From: a virus
Length of the DNA: 39,372 nt
IMG/VR virus record: IMGVR_UViG_3300017987_000183
Span: 1-39,372 of that record
Direction: 5' to 3' (one strand)
In this document: in pieces, positions 1-7,774 of the stretch
Layout of the letters: the number at the start of each line of letters is the position of its first letter
Position numbering within the stretch: the first letter of the stretch is position 1
The notes under the pieces: model-generated
Databases searched by the model: none
What the model was told of the DNA's origin: nothing
What the model saw: the letters and a program-made list of their open reading frames with translations, nothing else
Translations under genes and position numbers: made by a program

Positions 1-1209
1 CTCGTTCAGAATCCTGCGGACTGAACCCGGCTTGCCGCCTAGATCGTCCACGAGACTTGGAGGCGCGGTCGGGGCACCGGGAGCCGGTATGCCACGCGGA
101 ACCGGCGCTCTTACGGCCGTGCGCTCCGCAGCCCGGCGCACTCCCTTGCGCGTCTTGGGTGCCTTCCCGAAGTACGGTAACGCAACGCACCGGCAGTTCG
201 GGTGGAGCGGGATCATACCTTCGATCTCGTCCAGCGTGAATACCTTACCTTCCAGACTCTCGCAGTCCGGACAGACACGCTCGTCCTGCGCCGTACGCCA
301 CTCAGCCTGAACCGTTACGCCTTCCACACCGGCTTCGCGATACGTGTTGACCATCGCTACGTGGTGCGCGCGTATTACCTCGGTGCGCGCTAACGTGCGC
401 GCATACGTGCGAGAGACGTCGATACGCTTGGTCAGTTCACGAGCAATGCGATTCGGGTTCCACCCGTTCGCAAAGCCTTCCGTAAGTGTGCGACCTACTT
501 CCGTGTGCATCCGGGACGTTACGCCCTTCAGGTCGTTCCATGCACGTCCGTACAGGAGAGCTACGCGCTCAGCGTGGATAGGTCGCGTAAAGGCTGCGTC
601 TACGGCACGTTGGTCGAAGGGGATCTTGTTCTTGGCCGTGGCTTGTCTGTTGTGCTCTTTGCCGGCGCGAACGATTCCCTTCCGGTAGCTGGTCTGAACA
701 TACTTGTCCGTCCAGCGACCCGAGCCGAACGCGGGTCCCGTGAGTATCTCTCCGTCGATCTCCTTCTGGAACCAGTCAAGGAAGCCATCTACCTTCTTGT
801 CCACCGTCCTGAACGCGTAGGCTTTGTAGCCGGGCGACTGCAGACCGACGAGCGTACCTGACGTATCCTTCAAGTCCAGAACGTCGTCCTTCACAACCGC
901 CCTTACCACCGACGAGCGCAGGACGCTGTAGCGCCGATTGACTTCGGCTACAAAAGCGTTCCGCAAGGAAAGGGTGCGCGTGGGATCGGACCGGCGCACC
1001 CGTTCCAGCGTCGTGACGGCAGCGGCTAGGTCAGCGTCTACGGCGGCAGCGAAGCTGTGCCTATGCACAGAAAAGATCCGGTCCACGTCATCGGTAGTCG
1101 GCACGGAGAGATGAGTCCACGCCGCGTTCCTAGTACGTTGGCTGTTCGTCCCGGAATGTGAGTTCCCCGAGACGTGGACCGGGAATTTGAGTATACGCTT
1201 CAGATTCAT
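1..1209 (-). CDS. MuF-type phage head morphogenesis protein (partial, runs off left edge)
   Basis: This open frame starts with ATG at 1209, overlaps the portal stop as ATGA, and stays open for 403 codons to the window edge, so the carboxyl end is missing. Near residues 265-330 it has the signature of the Mu gpF/SPP1 gp7 minor head family: an RTEVIRAHH helix, then a W-x-T-x2-DERVCPDC segment, a GKVF turn and the HPNCRC motif. The Cys/His pattern suggests a small metal-binding or structural knot. In phages such proteins sit inside the capsid near the portal and act in head assembly or are ejected with the DNA. Its place directly downstream of the portal fits that role. The region after HPNCRC is basic and Pro-rich and may carry a further domain outside the window. 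Confidence 0.9.
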   Translation of the reverse strand, partial: MNLKRILKFPVHVSGNSHSGTNSQRTRNAAWTHLSVPTTDDVDRIFSVHRHSFAAAVDADLAAAVTTLERVRRSDPTRTLSLRNAFVAEVNRRYSVLRSSVVRAVVKDDVLDLKDTSGTLVGLQSPGYKAYAFRTVDKKVDGFLDWFQKEIDGEILTGPAFGSGRWTDKYVQTSYRKGIVRAGKEHNRQATAKNKIPFDQRAVDAAFTRPIHAERVALLYGRAWNDLKGVTSRMHTEVGRTLTEGFANGWNPNRIARELTKRIDVSRTYARTLARTEVIRAHHVAMVNTYREAGVEGVTVQAEWRTAQDERVCPDCESLEGKVFTLDEIEGMIPLHPNCRCVALPYFGKAPKTRKGVRRAAERTAVRAPVPRGIPAPGAPTAPPSLVDDLGGKPGSVRRILNE

Positions 1210-2678
1210 GCAGTGACGGCAGCAGTAGCCGGGACGGGCTCCTCCTCACCCTCGTCCTCGTCTACCTCTTCCTCCTCTTCCAGCAGCGCCGCGTCTTCCT
1301 GTGCCCGGCGCTCCTCTTCTTGGATGAGCTTCATGCTCTCCTGTGTAATCTTGGTAGCTTCTTCGTCGTCCATGTTCAACATACGCGTCAGGTAGTAGTA
1401 CACCGGGAACAGCATCTGTGCGTCCGCACTGTCCGCGTACTTGACTAGGCTCTCCGTGTTGATCTTTCCTACGTTGGCTTTGTCCTCTTCACTGAGTTCG
1501 TCGATGTCAGGCCACTGTACCTGATACTTCTCCACTTGCGGCAGAACACCAACTTCCATGAGCCGGTCAATCAAACCGTAGATCAGCACCGGTCCGCAGA
1601 AGGAGTTACGGCGCTCATCCACTCGCTCGTTCCACGTACGCTCATCCATCTGTGAAGCAAGCTGACCGCGTTCACTTCCAATGAGTATGCGGAGCGGTAT
1701 ACCAGTAGCTGCGGCGATAAGCCACATCTGCACTTCCAAGTGAAACTTCGGGTTGGCCAACTGGTGCTGGAGTACGTTGGTCTTGACTCCCTGCAAGCGA
1801 AGTACACGCGTCAGCTTGTGGATGAAGTTTTCAATCTCATCCTCCATCGCTGCTTTGTTCTGTAGCTTCGCACCGGCTTCCGTCTCGAAGGAGTAGGCTG
1901 GAAAGCCTCCACGCCACATGCCCTCGGCAGAGCCACCTACCATCTTCTCCACGTCCATGAGCCGGTTGAAGATTGCCTCCAGTCGCGGCGTACCGTACAC
2001 GTCGCTCTCGAGTGTCTCCTCCGCGATGTGGACTACGCGACTGTGGTGTACGTCAACGCTTGTGCTGTCAGAGGAAGCGTCGCCACCTACGTTCACTTTG
2101 ATCGCGTAGATCTCCGGCAAGCCAAAACGCTCGTCGTTCTTGTCGCGGTTCCACGTCTTCACCTTGGCATTGTCTTCACTGTATGGCTTCAGGTACAGGA
2201 GCTCACTGGCGCTCTCCACCGGGCGATCGAAGCCTGCTGCGTTGTCGTCGAAGCCGAGTAACAGCACACCGTAGCGGCCGATGCCGGCTACGCGGTCAGC
2301 TCGCTTCAGGTAGTGTTTGATACGCAGCGTGCGACTGTCCCAGAGAGCATTCCACGCTTCCTCGAACGCGGTCGTGTCCTTGTCCTCGTTTTCAAGGACA
2401 TCCGGGTCCGCTCTCCAGCAGGCATCGGGACCTGCGTTGACAATGCGCTTGGCTATGTCCTGTCGCTGGTAACGTACTTCGTAGTCGCTGTACTGCAACG
2501 TAGTCGGGTAGCCACAGGCTCCGTACACGTTGCGGTCGCCGTCGAAGTGCCGTCCTAGAGACGCGGCTAGCTTGGCTCGTGTCACCAATGCGCTGCTGAG
2601 CACATCGACCTGTTGGTTCACAGTCAGCAGGTCGCTGCGCAACCGGCGCTCGTACTTGCTTGAATGCTTTGTCCTCAT
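1206..2678 (-). CDS. Portal protein (DUF1073-like family)
   Basis: The portal forms the dodecameric ring at the packaging vertex through which DNA enters and leaves the capsid. The frame is open upstream to 2753, but the ATG at 2678 is preferred: GGAG lies 8-9 nt before it and it overlaps the upstream stop as ATGA. The 490-residue length suits a portal. Recognisable parts are DIAKRIVNAGPDACWR near residue 75, a VAGIGRYGVLLLGFDD strand, VVHIAEETL followed by YGTPRLEAIFNRLMDVEK (typical wing-to-stem helices), and GIPLRILIGSERGQLAS near residue 335, a hallmark of DUF1073-type portals. The tail after residue 460 is strongly acidic (EEEEEVDEDEGEEE). The protein begins MRTKHSS, an N-terminal pattern also seen in several unrelated proteins of this phage. 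Confidence 0.9.
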   Translation of the reverse strand: MRTKHSSKYERRLRSDLLTVNQQVDVLSSALVTRAKLAASLGRHFDGDRNVYGACGYPTTLQYSDYEVRYQRQDIAKRIVNAGPDACWRADPDVLENEDKDTTAFEEAWNALWDSRTLRIKHYLKRADRVAGIGRYGVLLLGFDDNAAGFDRPVESASELLYLKPYSEDNAKVKTWNRDKNDERFGLPEIYAIKVNVGGDASSDSTSVDVHHSRVVHIAEETLESDVYGTPRLEAIFNRLMDVEKMVGGSAEGMWRGGFPAYSFETEAGAKLQNKAAMEDEIENFIHKLTRVLRLQGVKTNVLQHQLANPKFHLEVQMWLIAAATGIPLRILIGSERGQLASQMDERTWNERVDERRNSFCGPVLIYGLIDRLMEVGVLPQVEKYQVQWPDIDELSEEDKANVGKINTESLVKYADSADAQMLFPVYYYLTRMLNMDDEEATKITQESMKLIQEEERRAQEDAALLEEEEEVDEDEGEEEPVPATAAVTA

Positions 2679-3034
2679 GTAGTAGTCTCCTTCGGGAAGA
2701 GTCTCTGACGGAGGAAGTACAGCAGCGCAGCAGCGCCGGCACCACCACCCCATCCACCGTATGTTTTCATTGCCTCCAGTAATGCGTCGTCCACTCCCTT
2801 TGCAGCGAGTGACCTGAAATCCTCTCGTACGTCAGCGCTGGTCAGCCGACTGTCCACGACTGCAGTGACTGCGGACTGGAATGCCGTGGTCTGCATTTGC
2901 TCCTGACACGTTCGCTCGGCGATGTCGCCGATCTTCTTACGCTGTCCACGCTTCAGCAGAGCGCATCCAGAGCACAGCCAGACTAGCATTGCCAGCAGCG
3001 TTATCACACAGACAATATGTTCGCGTAACGTCAT
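2675..3034 (-). CDS. Small membrane-anchored protein of the head operon
   Basis: This 119-residue protein has an N-terminal hydrophobic segment (about residues 8-28). It ends in LCSGC, which resembles a lipobox weakly because the usual Leu at -3 is missing, so it could be a lipoprotein or a simple signal anchor. The middle is charged and probably helical. A second short hydrophobic stretch (GGGAGAAALLYFLRQRLF) lies near the carboxyl end. It is translationally coupled to the portal gene through ATGA. Membrane proteins of this size are often holins or spanin components, but no holin or spanin motif is clear and no endolysin is present nearby, so no function is assigned. Confidence 0.65.
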   Translation of the reverse strand: MTLREHIVCVITLLAMLVWLCSGCALLKRGQRKKIGDIAERTCQEQMQTTAFQSAVTAVVDSRLTSADVREDFRSLAAKGVDDALLEAMKTYGGWGGGAGAAALLYFLRQRLFPKETTT

Positions 3035-3038
3035 GTCT

Positions 3039-3296
3039 TCAGTTCATACTGATAGTCTTGTGGACGTGGACGTGCTTGTCCTTCATGATTCGGTTTGGAC
3101 TTTCCTTACTCACTTCATACGCGTAAAACTTCCGCGCAGTAGTCACGTCCAGGTACGCTCCGCAGATGAGGCACTTGGACTCGGAGTTGATCATACTTGA
3201 AAGACATCCACACTGTTCACAGCCATAGAGTACGTGACTCAGCATGGCGTGGAGCAGCGGCGCTGGTGAAATGAGTAAGCCTTCCAATACGTTCAT
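3039..3296 (-). CDS. Small zinc-ribbon-like protein
   Basis: The ATG at 3296 lies 2 nt after the stop of the upstream gene and is preferred over an in-frame start at 3368, which would lie inside that gene. The 85-residue product has two CxxC knuckles (CEQC near residue 26 and CLIC near residue 42) that would bind one zinc ion, followed by a basic, His-rich tail (KDKHVHVHK). Phage packaging operons often carry tiny zinc-ribbon proteins of unknown role. DNA, RNA or protein binding are all possible. Confidence 0.65.
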   Translation of the reverse strand: MNVLEGLLISPAPLLHAMLSHVLYGCEQCGCLSSMINSESKCLICGAYLDVTTARKFYAYEVSKESPNRIMKDKHVHVHKTISMN

Positions 3297-3298
3297 GG

Positions 3299-3673
3299 CT
3301 ATGCCTCCGGGTCCGTAGCGTAGTACGTGACGTTTACTTCCACTAGGCTGTCCGTGCTGAGCTCCCACCGTACGTGCACGATGGTTGCAGTAGCCGGGTC
3401 ACGGTTGCCTGTCCATCTGCAGGCAAGAGCACTCATGTCCTTCAGGAACTGCGCATCCTTGGATACATCCAGTTCACACTGCTCTACTTCCATCTCGTCG
3501 TAGTCCGGGTACTTCATCAACACGACCAGTGTCCTCATGTTACAGGACACCGTCAGTGAGGTAAGGAACCTGAACGCCATCATGTTACGCATCGGCAGCT
3601 TACTTCGCACCAGCGTTTCCAGTTCTTTGAGTAGCCGACATGCGGATGTATTACCTACTCCTGTGAACGTCAT
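3299..3673 (-). CDS. Hypothetical protein of the packaging operon
   Basis: The ATG at 3673 overlaps the preceding stop (ATGA) and has GAGGAG about 11 nt upstream. A longer frame opening at 3721 lies within the previous gene and is not needed. The 124-residue product alternates short hydrophobic strands with charged turns (for example TIVHVRWELSTDSLVEVNVTYYA), which suggests a mostly beta fold. I recognise no family. It sits between terminase and portal with four other small genes. Confidence 0.6.
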   Translation of the reverse strand: MTFTGVGNTSACRLLKELETLVRSKLPMRNMMAFRFLTSLTVSCNMRTLVVLMKYPDYDEMEVEQCELDVSKDAQFLKDMSALACRWTGNRDPATATIVHVRWELSTDSLVEVNVTYYATDPEA

Positions 3674-3966
3674 GTTCGTGCTCTCCTCTTTGAAGTAGCG
3701 CGTTTGCCCCGGCTGAACCACTCGTCTGTGAACTCTACTTGCAGCATCCTACCGTCAGCCAGACCGATGCGCCCTCCCCTACCTTGGTTGCAGCTAGCCG
3801 TCTCCACGACCAAACCTTCCCTAGTGATTGCGTCTACGATATCTTCCAGACACTTGTCCACTCCTCTACGGTCACTGTAGTGGTGATCGTTGCCTACATG
3901 GTGGTGTATGCGTATCGGTACCTGTTCACCGCAGGGACAAGGTTTTGTTGTAGGACCGCAGTTCAT
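3670..3966 (-). CDS. Small Cys/His-rich phage protein
   Basis: This 98-residue protein has an N-terminal CPCG followed by a His-rich loop (RIHHHVGNDHHYSD), then a helix (CLEDIVDAITREGLVVETASC) and a strand-turn-strand ending GGRIGLADGRMLQV. Small phage proteins with a Cys-containing helix followed by a [GR]-I-x-L-x-DGR strand are common; I know them only as conserved hypotheticals. The Cys and His residues could bind a metal. It is coupled by ATGA overlaps to both neighbours. Confidence 0.65.
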   Translation of the reverse strand: MNCGPTTKPCPCGEQVPIRIHHHVGNDHHYSDRRGVDKCLEDIVDAITREGLVVETASCNQGRGGRIGLADGRMLQVEFTDEWFSRGKRATSKRRART

Positions 3967-4196
3967 ACTACTGATTCATGTATCAAGTGTTGGTTCCCTC
4001 TTTGCTCAACTGATACTTCCACGTTACTGTATCCCGCACGCAGCAGGCAACCACGAGCTAGTCCAAGTAGCACACCGGCTAGTCGGGTCAGGTACTTGAA
4101 TCGCCGGGTTCCTGTTACCGTAAGAGTCACGGTAAGGGTCTTGTCCTTCAGGAGATTCGGCATCTGCAATGTAGCTCTTTGGTTCTGTGCTGCCAT
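3963..4196 (-). CDS. Small basic hypothetical protein
   Basis: The ATG at 4196 follows GAGGAAG with 8-nt spacing and lies 2 nt after the large-terminase stop. The 77-residue product is basic, with a beta-prone TLTVTLTVTGTRRFKYL stretch and an amphipathic AGVLLGLARGCLLRAG segment that is too short and interrupted to call a membrane helix. No family was recognised. It heads the run of small genes between terminase and portal. Confidence 0.6.
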   Translation of the reverse strand: MAAQNQRATLQMPNLLKDKTLTVTLTVTGTRRFKYLTRLAGVLLGLARGCLLRAGYSNVEVSVEQRGNQHLIHESVV

Positions 4197-4198
4197 GA

Positions 4199-5809
4199 TT
4201 AATACTTCCTCGTTCGTCCGTGCGTTCTAGTTACCAGACTGCGTTCGCCCCATACTCCAGCGATGAGCTCTGTAGCCGGGTTCAGTTGCTTGAAGGCTCC
4301 ACTGGATGCGTCGGTCATGTCCTTGAACTTGGAGTTGGGGAAGAGGCGTAGTTCGTCCTTGTACTTCTGCGACCAGGAGTCGCTCCAGATGAGAGTGACG
4401 TTGTAGCCTTCCACTTGCGCTGCGTATGGCTGAGCACGTACTTCCTTGTCTCCGGAGGGGATGTCTACGTAGGCATTGTAGCCACGTAGTTCGGCTACCG
4501 TGGTGAGCGCACTTTCCTTGCCTCCTGAGCCGGGTTCCTGTTCTACGTAGATCTCGAGAGCGTCGAGTCCGTACTGTAGTGCGTCCTGTCTGGCAGTGGA
4601 GCGGATTACGTCGTTGCGTTCGCGGTAGCTCCAGCGTCCCTGTATCACGTCGTCTACTACAAAGGAGTCGTCGTTCATGAGAAGCATACGGACTCCTGCG
4701 CTGAAGGGACTGCCTTTGTTCTCGGAAGCAGCTTTGTCCCAGTAGCGAACTACTCGCTTGACTCGGGACTTGTCGATTGCGGCCGCGACTTTGAATCGCT
4801 CTACTTTGAACATGCCTCCTTCTTTGGGGCTGGGGCGCTGCTGGAGTTGACCCGCTGCTCCGTAGGTGCCGAGTGCTGACTCCAGCATACGGAGTTCCAG
4901 ATCGCCGAACCGGTCAGGGTACAGTGGCTCGTTGGTGGTAGTACGTGGGTCAATGAGTCCAAGGCTCGTGATGATTCGGTTCTCTCCTTCGTAGCGAGCA
5001 GGTAAGCAAAGATGCTCGTATACTTCGCCGTCTCCGTTTCCGTTCGCCATCTTCTCCAGCACATGACCGGACAGGTCGTTTTGGTGAGAACGTTGCTGGA
5101 TGATGATCTTGCGGCCAGTCTTGGGGTCGTTCAAACGAGAGGACATTACCTCGTCCCACCACTCGTTCACGCCTACGCGCTCAGCGTCGCTTTCAACTTT
5201 CATTACATTGTTCGGGTCGTCGGCTATCAGGCAGTCACCTCCCTCTCCAGTGTTGGAGCCACCTACGGAAGTCGCGAGACGATAGCCTCCCTGTATGTTG
5301 TCGAACCGCGTCTTGGTGTTCTGATCGCCGGTTAGCACGAAGTCGGGTTGGTACTTGGCAAGCAGCGCCTGATACACCGGGGATTGGATCAAGCGCCGGC
5401 ACTTCACACTGTCGCGCGTGGAGAGCGACTGCGCGTAGGAGGAGAAGAGCCAGCGGAAGTACGGGTCTCGGAGCCACACCCACGTTACGAAGAATACGGC
5501 TACGGCCAAGGATTTCATGTGGCGTGGAGGCATGTTGATCAACAGATTGCGGATCGCTCCGTGATACACGGCTTCCAGATGCTGGCAGATGTAGTCGATA
5601 TGCCAGCCATCCACGTATGTATCAGCTTCAACGGTCGGCCAAAGAAGACGGATGAACCAGTGGAGGTCGCGGTATGCTAGCTCCATTTCCACGTCGTCCA
5701 AGAGCGGCAGCAAATCCCCTTCCTGCCATCCTTCGGGTAAGACGTGGTGCTTGGTCCTCCGTGCCTTCAACGGCTTTCGCGAGCGTGTTGCGCAAGCGCT
5801 CAAGTTCAC
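4199..5809 (-). CDS. Terminase large subunit (ATPase-nuclease)
   Basis: TerL docks on the portal, pumps DNA into the prohead with ATP, and cuts the concatemer. The ATPase shows a PPRHMKS Walker A variant near residue 93, a GGDCLIADDP Walker B near residue 190 and the coupling motif IIIQQRSHQNDLSG near residue 230. The nuclease half begins at RYWDKAAS near residue 345, supplying the first metal-binding Asp. Length (536 residues) is normal. The GTG start at 5809 is supported by AGGAG 5-6 nt upstream, but it puts about 60 codons inside the small-terminase frame. An internal ATG at 5686 (MELAYRDLHW) is nearer where conservation would be expected but lacks a good ribosome site. The doubly used part includes ARRTKHH, echoing the RTKH motif of other proteins here. 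Confidence 0.93.
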   Translation of the reverse strand: MNLSACATRSRKPLKARRTKHHVLPEGWQEGDLLPLLDDVEMELAYRDLHWFIRLLWPTVEADTYVDGWHIDYICQHLEAVYHGAIRNLLINMPPRHMKSLAVAVFFVTWVWLRDPYFRWLFSSYAQSLSTRDSVKCRRLIQSPVYQALLAKYQPDFVLTGDQNTKTRFDNIQGGYRLATSVGGSNTGEGGDCLIADDPNNVMKVESDAERVGVNEWWDEVMSSRLNDPKTGRKIIIQQRSHQNDLSGHVLEKMANGNGDGEVYEHLCLPARYEGENRIITSLGLIDPRTTTNEPLYPDRFGDLELRMLESALGTYGAAGQLQQRPSPKEGGMFKVERFKVAAAIDKSRVKRVVRYWDKAASENKGSPFSAGVRMLLMNDDSFVVDDVIQGRWSYRERNDVIRSTARQDALQYGLDALEIYVEQEPGSGGKESALTTVAELRGYNAYVDIPSGDKEVRAQPYAAQVEGYNVTLIWSDSWSQKYKDELRLFPNSKFKDMTDASSGAFKQLNPATELIAGVWGERSLVTRTHGRTRKY

Positions 5810-6392
5810 GGACTCCTAGCTTGGACAGGTCAACTTCGTGGTTGTGGTTGTGCTGGAATTCAACCTTGCCTTTGAACATCTGTTCGACCACCTTACGCTG
5901 GTCTTTCCAGCGATCAGGCCGACGGTTCTGTAGCCAGTAGATACAAGCTGTAATGTCAGCTTGTGCATGCTTCAGGGTAACGGAGATTCGTTGAGCCGGT
6001 TGTCGTACCTTGTTTTTACCGCGTCCTTGCTTCAGCACGATGTTCTCCACCCGGCGCTCTTCATAGTCGTACCCCATTGCCCGACGGAGTAACGCGCTTT
6101 CCACGCGGAGACTGTCGAAGTGATCCTTGCCGTCGCGTACAGCGACGTTGAATTCCTCGTGTACTTTCATCCATCCTTCGATGGTGTCGTTGGAAACGCC
6201 GAAGTAGCGAGCGAGGTCAGGCGTCCGGTAACCGTAGTCCATGCAAAGTTCCTCCGCGATTTCCGGGTAGCCGGTGTGATAGGAGGAACAGGTTTTGCCA
6301 ACATGGTCGCCGACTTCTCTCTTGGATAGGGGGACAGGTCGCCTCGCTTGGACATCGGCTTGTGCGCCGTTGCTATGCTTCGTGCGAGGCAT
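5628..6392 (-). CDS. Terminase small subunit
   Basis: TerS recognises the packaging site and regulates TerL. The diagnostic part is PEIAEELCMDYGYRTPDLARYFGVSNDTIEGW, a helix-turn-helix in which the motor-recruiting phage family pairs a P-x-x-A-x2-LC helix with a GVS-x3-I-x2-W recognition helix. It is followed by RVESALLRRAMGYDYEE and ACIYWLQNRRPDRWKDQ, also typical. The frame is open to 6533, but the ATG at 6392 is preferred because it gives the MPRTKH start shared with other proteins; its ribosome site is weak. The last 60 codons overlap the large-terminase gene by 182 nt and code for an Arg/Pro-rich tail, unusually long for this gene pair. Confidence 0.88.
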   Translation of the reverse strand: MPRTKHSNGAQADVQARRPVPLSKREVGDHVGKTCSSYHTGYPEIAEELCMDYGYRTPDLARYFGVSNDTIEGWMKVHEEFNVAVRDGKDHFDSLRVESALLRRAMGYDYEERRVENIVLKQGRGKNKVRQPAQRISVTLKHAQADITACIYWLQNRRPDRWKDQRKVVEQMFKGKVEFQHNHNHEVDLSKLGVRELERLRNTLAKAVEGTEDQAPRLTRRMAGRGFAAALGRRGNGASIPRPPLVHPSSLADR

Positions 6393-6561
6393 CGTGTATC
6401 CGGTGAGCAGCGTCCAGCCGGGTACTTCAACGGACACCCGGCAGGCTTCGCCCACCGACGCAATTCTACGTCGGGCGAGACGGCGCGCACACGCGTGAAA
6501 TCGCGCGTAGGCTGTCGACCTGTCCCAAAACATCCGTTTTTGTACGAGAAAAGTGCCTGAA

Positions 6562-6581
6562 AACTTTTTTCCAAAAAAGTT
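6562..6581. repeat. 9-bp perfect inverted repeat upstream of the rightward promoter
   Basis: AACTTTTTT and AAAAAAGTT flank a CC centre and lie 10 bp upstream of the -35 hexamer. The arms are pure A/T tracts, so the site could be an UP element for RNA polymerase, a bent operator, or a bidirectional hairpin. It lies between the divergent head and early operons, where a switch site would be expected. Confidence 0.55.
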
Positions 6582-6591
6582 CCAATTTCGC

Positions 6592-6620
6592 TTTACAAGT
6601 TTTCCTTGTAGGCGTATAAT
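6592..6620 (+). promoter_or_regulatory. Strong sigma70-type promoter of the rightward operon
   Basis: TTTACA (6592-6597) and TATAAT (6615-6620) are separated by exactly 17 bp and preceded by the A/T-rich inverted repeat. The -10 is a perfect consensus and the -35 has one mismatch. Transcription would start near 6627 and enter the long leader before the first gene at 7418. It is the only near-consensus promoter I see in the window and probably drives early expression with host RNA polymerase. Confidence 0.8.
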
Positions 6621-6626
6621 ACCCGT

Positions 6627-7400
6627 ACAATGAGGGACAGGCTGACAAACAAAACCGGGTTCAAAAACGCGGTGAGTTTTGCCCGTCCCTCTTTCGTTGG
6701 CTGTTCTTTACCATACTCGAACACGGCACGCAGGATAAGTCGGCCGGACACCGCTCATGGCGTAAAGCGTCGCGGGAGCACCGGCGCAACACGGTCGTAA
6801 GTAGAGAGGCGCGCACCCGGCGTGATTACGACGCCGAGGAATAGACCGCCGGTTGTTTGACCGGTGTGGGCGCGACTGTGAGTTCCAAGACGGAACGCTC
6901 CTCAGTTCACCTCCGTGGATGAGCCACACGAGCATCGACAGGTTGGAAGTCTGACCGCTTCCTTCAGTGTGGTGACAGAAGCCATCCGGTTAGAGGTCGA
7001 GCAAACACGCGGACGGGTAAGTCGAAGTTGAAACTGACACTGACCCTACTGCCGGCAAATCCCTCACAAGGCTCAAGCGTCGGGGATTCGAGTGCAGCCA
7101 TTTCTGTGTACAGCCAAGCAACACATCGCACGACATCCGCGTGGATCGGCTCCAACAGCCGACTCCTACCATGCAAGACCGGAGTTACTTTTCACGGACG
7201 ACGACAGTGTCGGTAACGCGGTGAATCAAACTGGGCGTTGGAACGGTGACCCTGAAGACGGGCGACATGTTCGCTGGTCTTCCGATTGAAACGGGCACAC
7301 GAGAATCCGTCCGACTTTCACTTCCACAAGTTCGTTACCTCATAGTGCGTGCGTGCGCGTGAATCGCGCGAACGCTCACGTGCGCGAACGTTGAAACGCG
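6627..7400 (+). ncRNA. Long non-coding leader, candidate large structured RNA
   Basis: About 790 nt follow the promoter without a convincing gene: the short frames here lack ribosome sites and family features. The transcript begins with a hairpin (GAGGGAC at 6632-6638 with GTCCCTC at 6685-6691). Further perfect stems are CGGCG/CGCCG (6818-6836), CCGGT/ACCGG (6849-6864), GGAAG/CTTCC (6945-6962), AATCCC/GGGATT (7058-7088) and TCGGCT/AGCCGA (7146-7162). A two-step stem pairs GAAGAC with GTCTTC and GCGA with TCGC (7254-7282). Large ornate phage RNAs such as GOLLD and ROOL have this size, but I cannot match it to either. In GC-rich DNA some stems arise by chance, so this could also be a plain long 5' UTR. 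Confidence 0.45.
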
Positions 7401-7417
7401 CGAAGGAGCACAGTACA

Positions 7418-7687
7418 ATGACACTCGCAGAACTCAAGGAAATGATTGAAGATCTGGAGATACAGCACGGCGAAGACGTTCTGGACCTGGAAGTCTACGG
7501 GGAGTACGACTACGGGGACCACTGTCACACACGAGCGCTGGCGGAATTCCGTAGCGTGATACTCACGGTACCGGAGAAGTCTGGCTACAGCCGCAGCGGG
7601 GTTGCCCTGGCGCGGGAAGCGGAAGACAACCAGGCCGAGGGCCCAGGTGAAGACGTCGTGGTTGCCCTGACAAACGAATACGTGTAA
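7418..7687 (+). CDS. Acidic hypothetical protein, first gene of the early operon
   Basis: The ATG at 7418 is chosen over an upstream GTG-type start because AAGGAGCACAGT, the start-associated motif of this phage, lies just before it. The 89-residue acidic product opens with a helix (LAELKEMIEDLEIQHGED). The YGEYDYGDHCHTRALAEFRSVILTV part resembles many small phage proteins with a strand-rich core of the form LEV-x-DYGD. No function is known to me. The stop codon is immediately followed by the hammerhead element at 7688, so self-cleavage would free this message from the rest of the operon. Confidence 0.7.
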   Translation: MTLAELKEMIEDLEIQHGEDVLDLEVYGEYDYGDHCHTRALAEFRSVILTVPEKSGYSRSGVALAREAEDNQAEGPGEDVVVALTNEYV

Positions 7688-7753
7688 GCGCCGAAACCGG
7701 GCTACGTGCCCGGTAGTCACAGGTTGGCTACCTGTGGCCTGACGAGGTAAGCC
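7688..7753 (+). ncRNA. Type II hammerhead ribozyme (copy A, intact core)
   Basis: All parts appear in the order of a hammerhead opened at stem II. These are the stem II 3' strand GCGCC (7688-7692), GAAA (7693-7696), and stem III A-CCGGGC (7696-7702) with GCCCGG-U (7708-7714) around loop TACGT. A7715 is the cleavage nucleotide (GUA), with the cut expected after it. Stem I pairs GTCACAGGT (7716-7724) with ACCTGTGGC (7730-7738), followed by the core CTGACGA (7739-7745). The stem II 5' strand GGTAAGC (7746-7752) pairs as G-C, G-C, U-G, AA bulge, G-C, C-G. A15.1-U16.1 and C15.2-G16.2 are canonical. It starts one base after a stop codon and ends just before the next ribosome site, so it would cut between cistrons. 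Confidence 0.85.
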
Positions 7754-7758
7754 AAAAG

Positions 7759-7771
7759 AAAGGAGCACAGT
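7759..7771 (+). promoter_or_regulatory. Start-associated motif AAAGGAGCACAGT
   Basis: This 13-nt site holds the Shine-Dalgarno core plus a conserved CACAGT that cannot pair with 16S rRNA. The same string, with at most one or two changes, precedes starts at 7403, 8224, 9524, 10912, 11726, 11994 and 16590. Looser forms lie at 10353, 13509, 14877 and 21382. It resembles in principle the start-associated sequences of cluster K mycobacteriophages. Confidence 0.75.
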
Positions 7772-7774
7772 AAG

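Noticed and set aside
6650-6682. tRNA T-arm-like GGTTCAA sequence in the leader
   Set aside because: The flanking bases do not form a T stem, and no acceptor or anticodon arm is present. No tRNA was found anywhere in the window.
7254-7345. Possible third hammerhead in the leader (GAAACGG...CCGTC)
   Set aside because: A stem III-like pairing exists, but no CUGANGA core follows and no stem I can be drawn.
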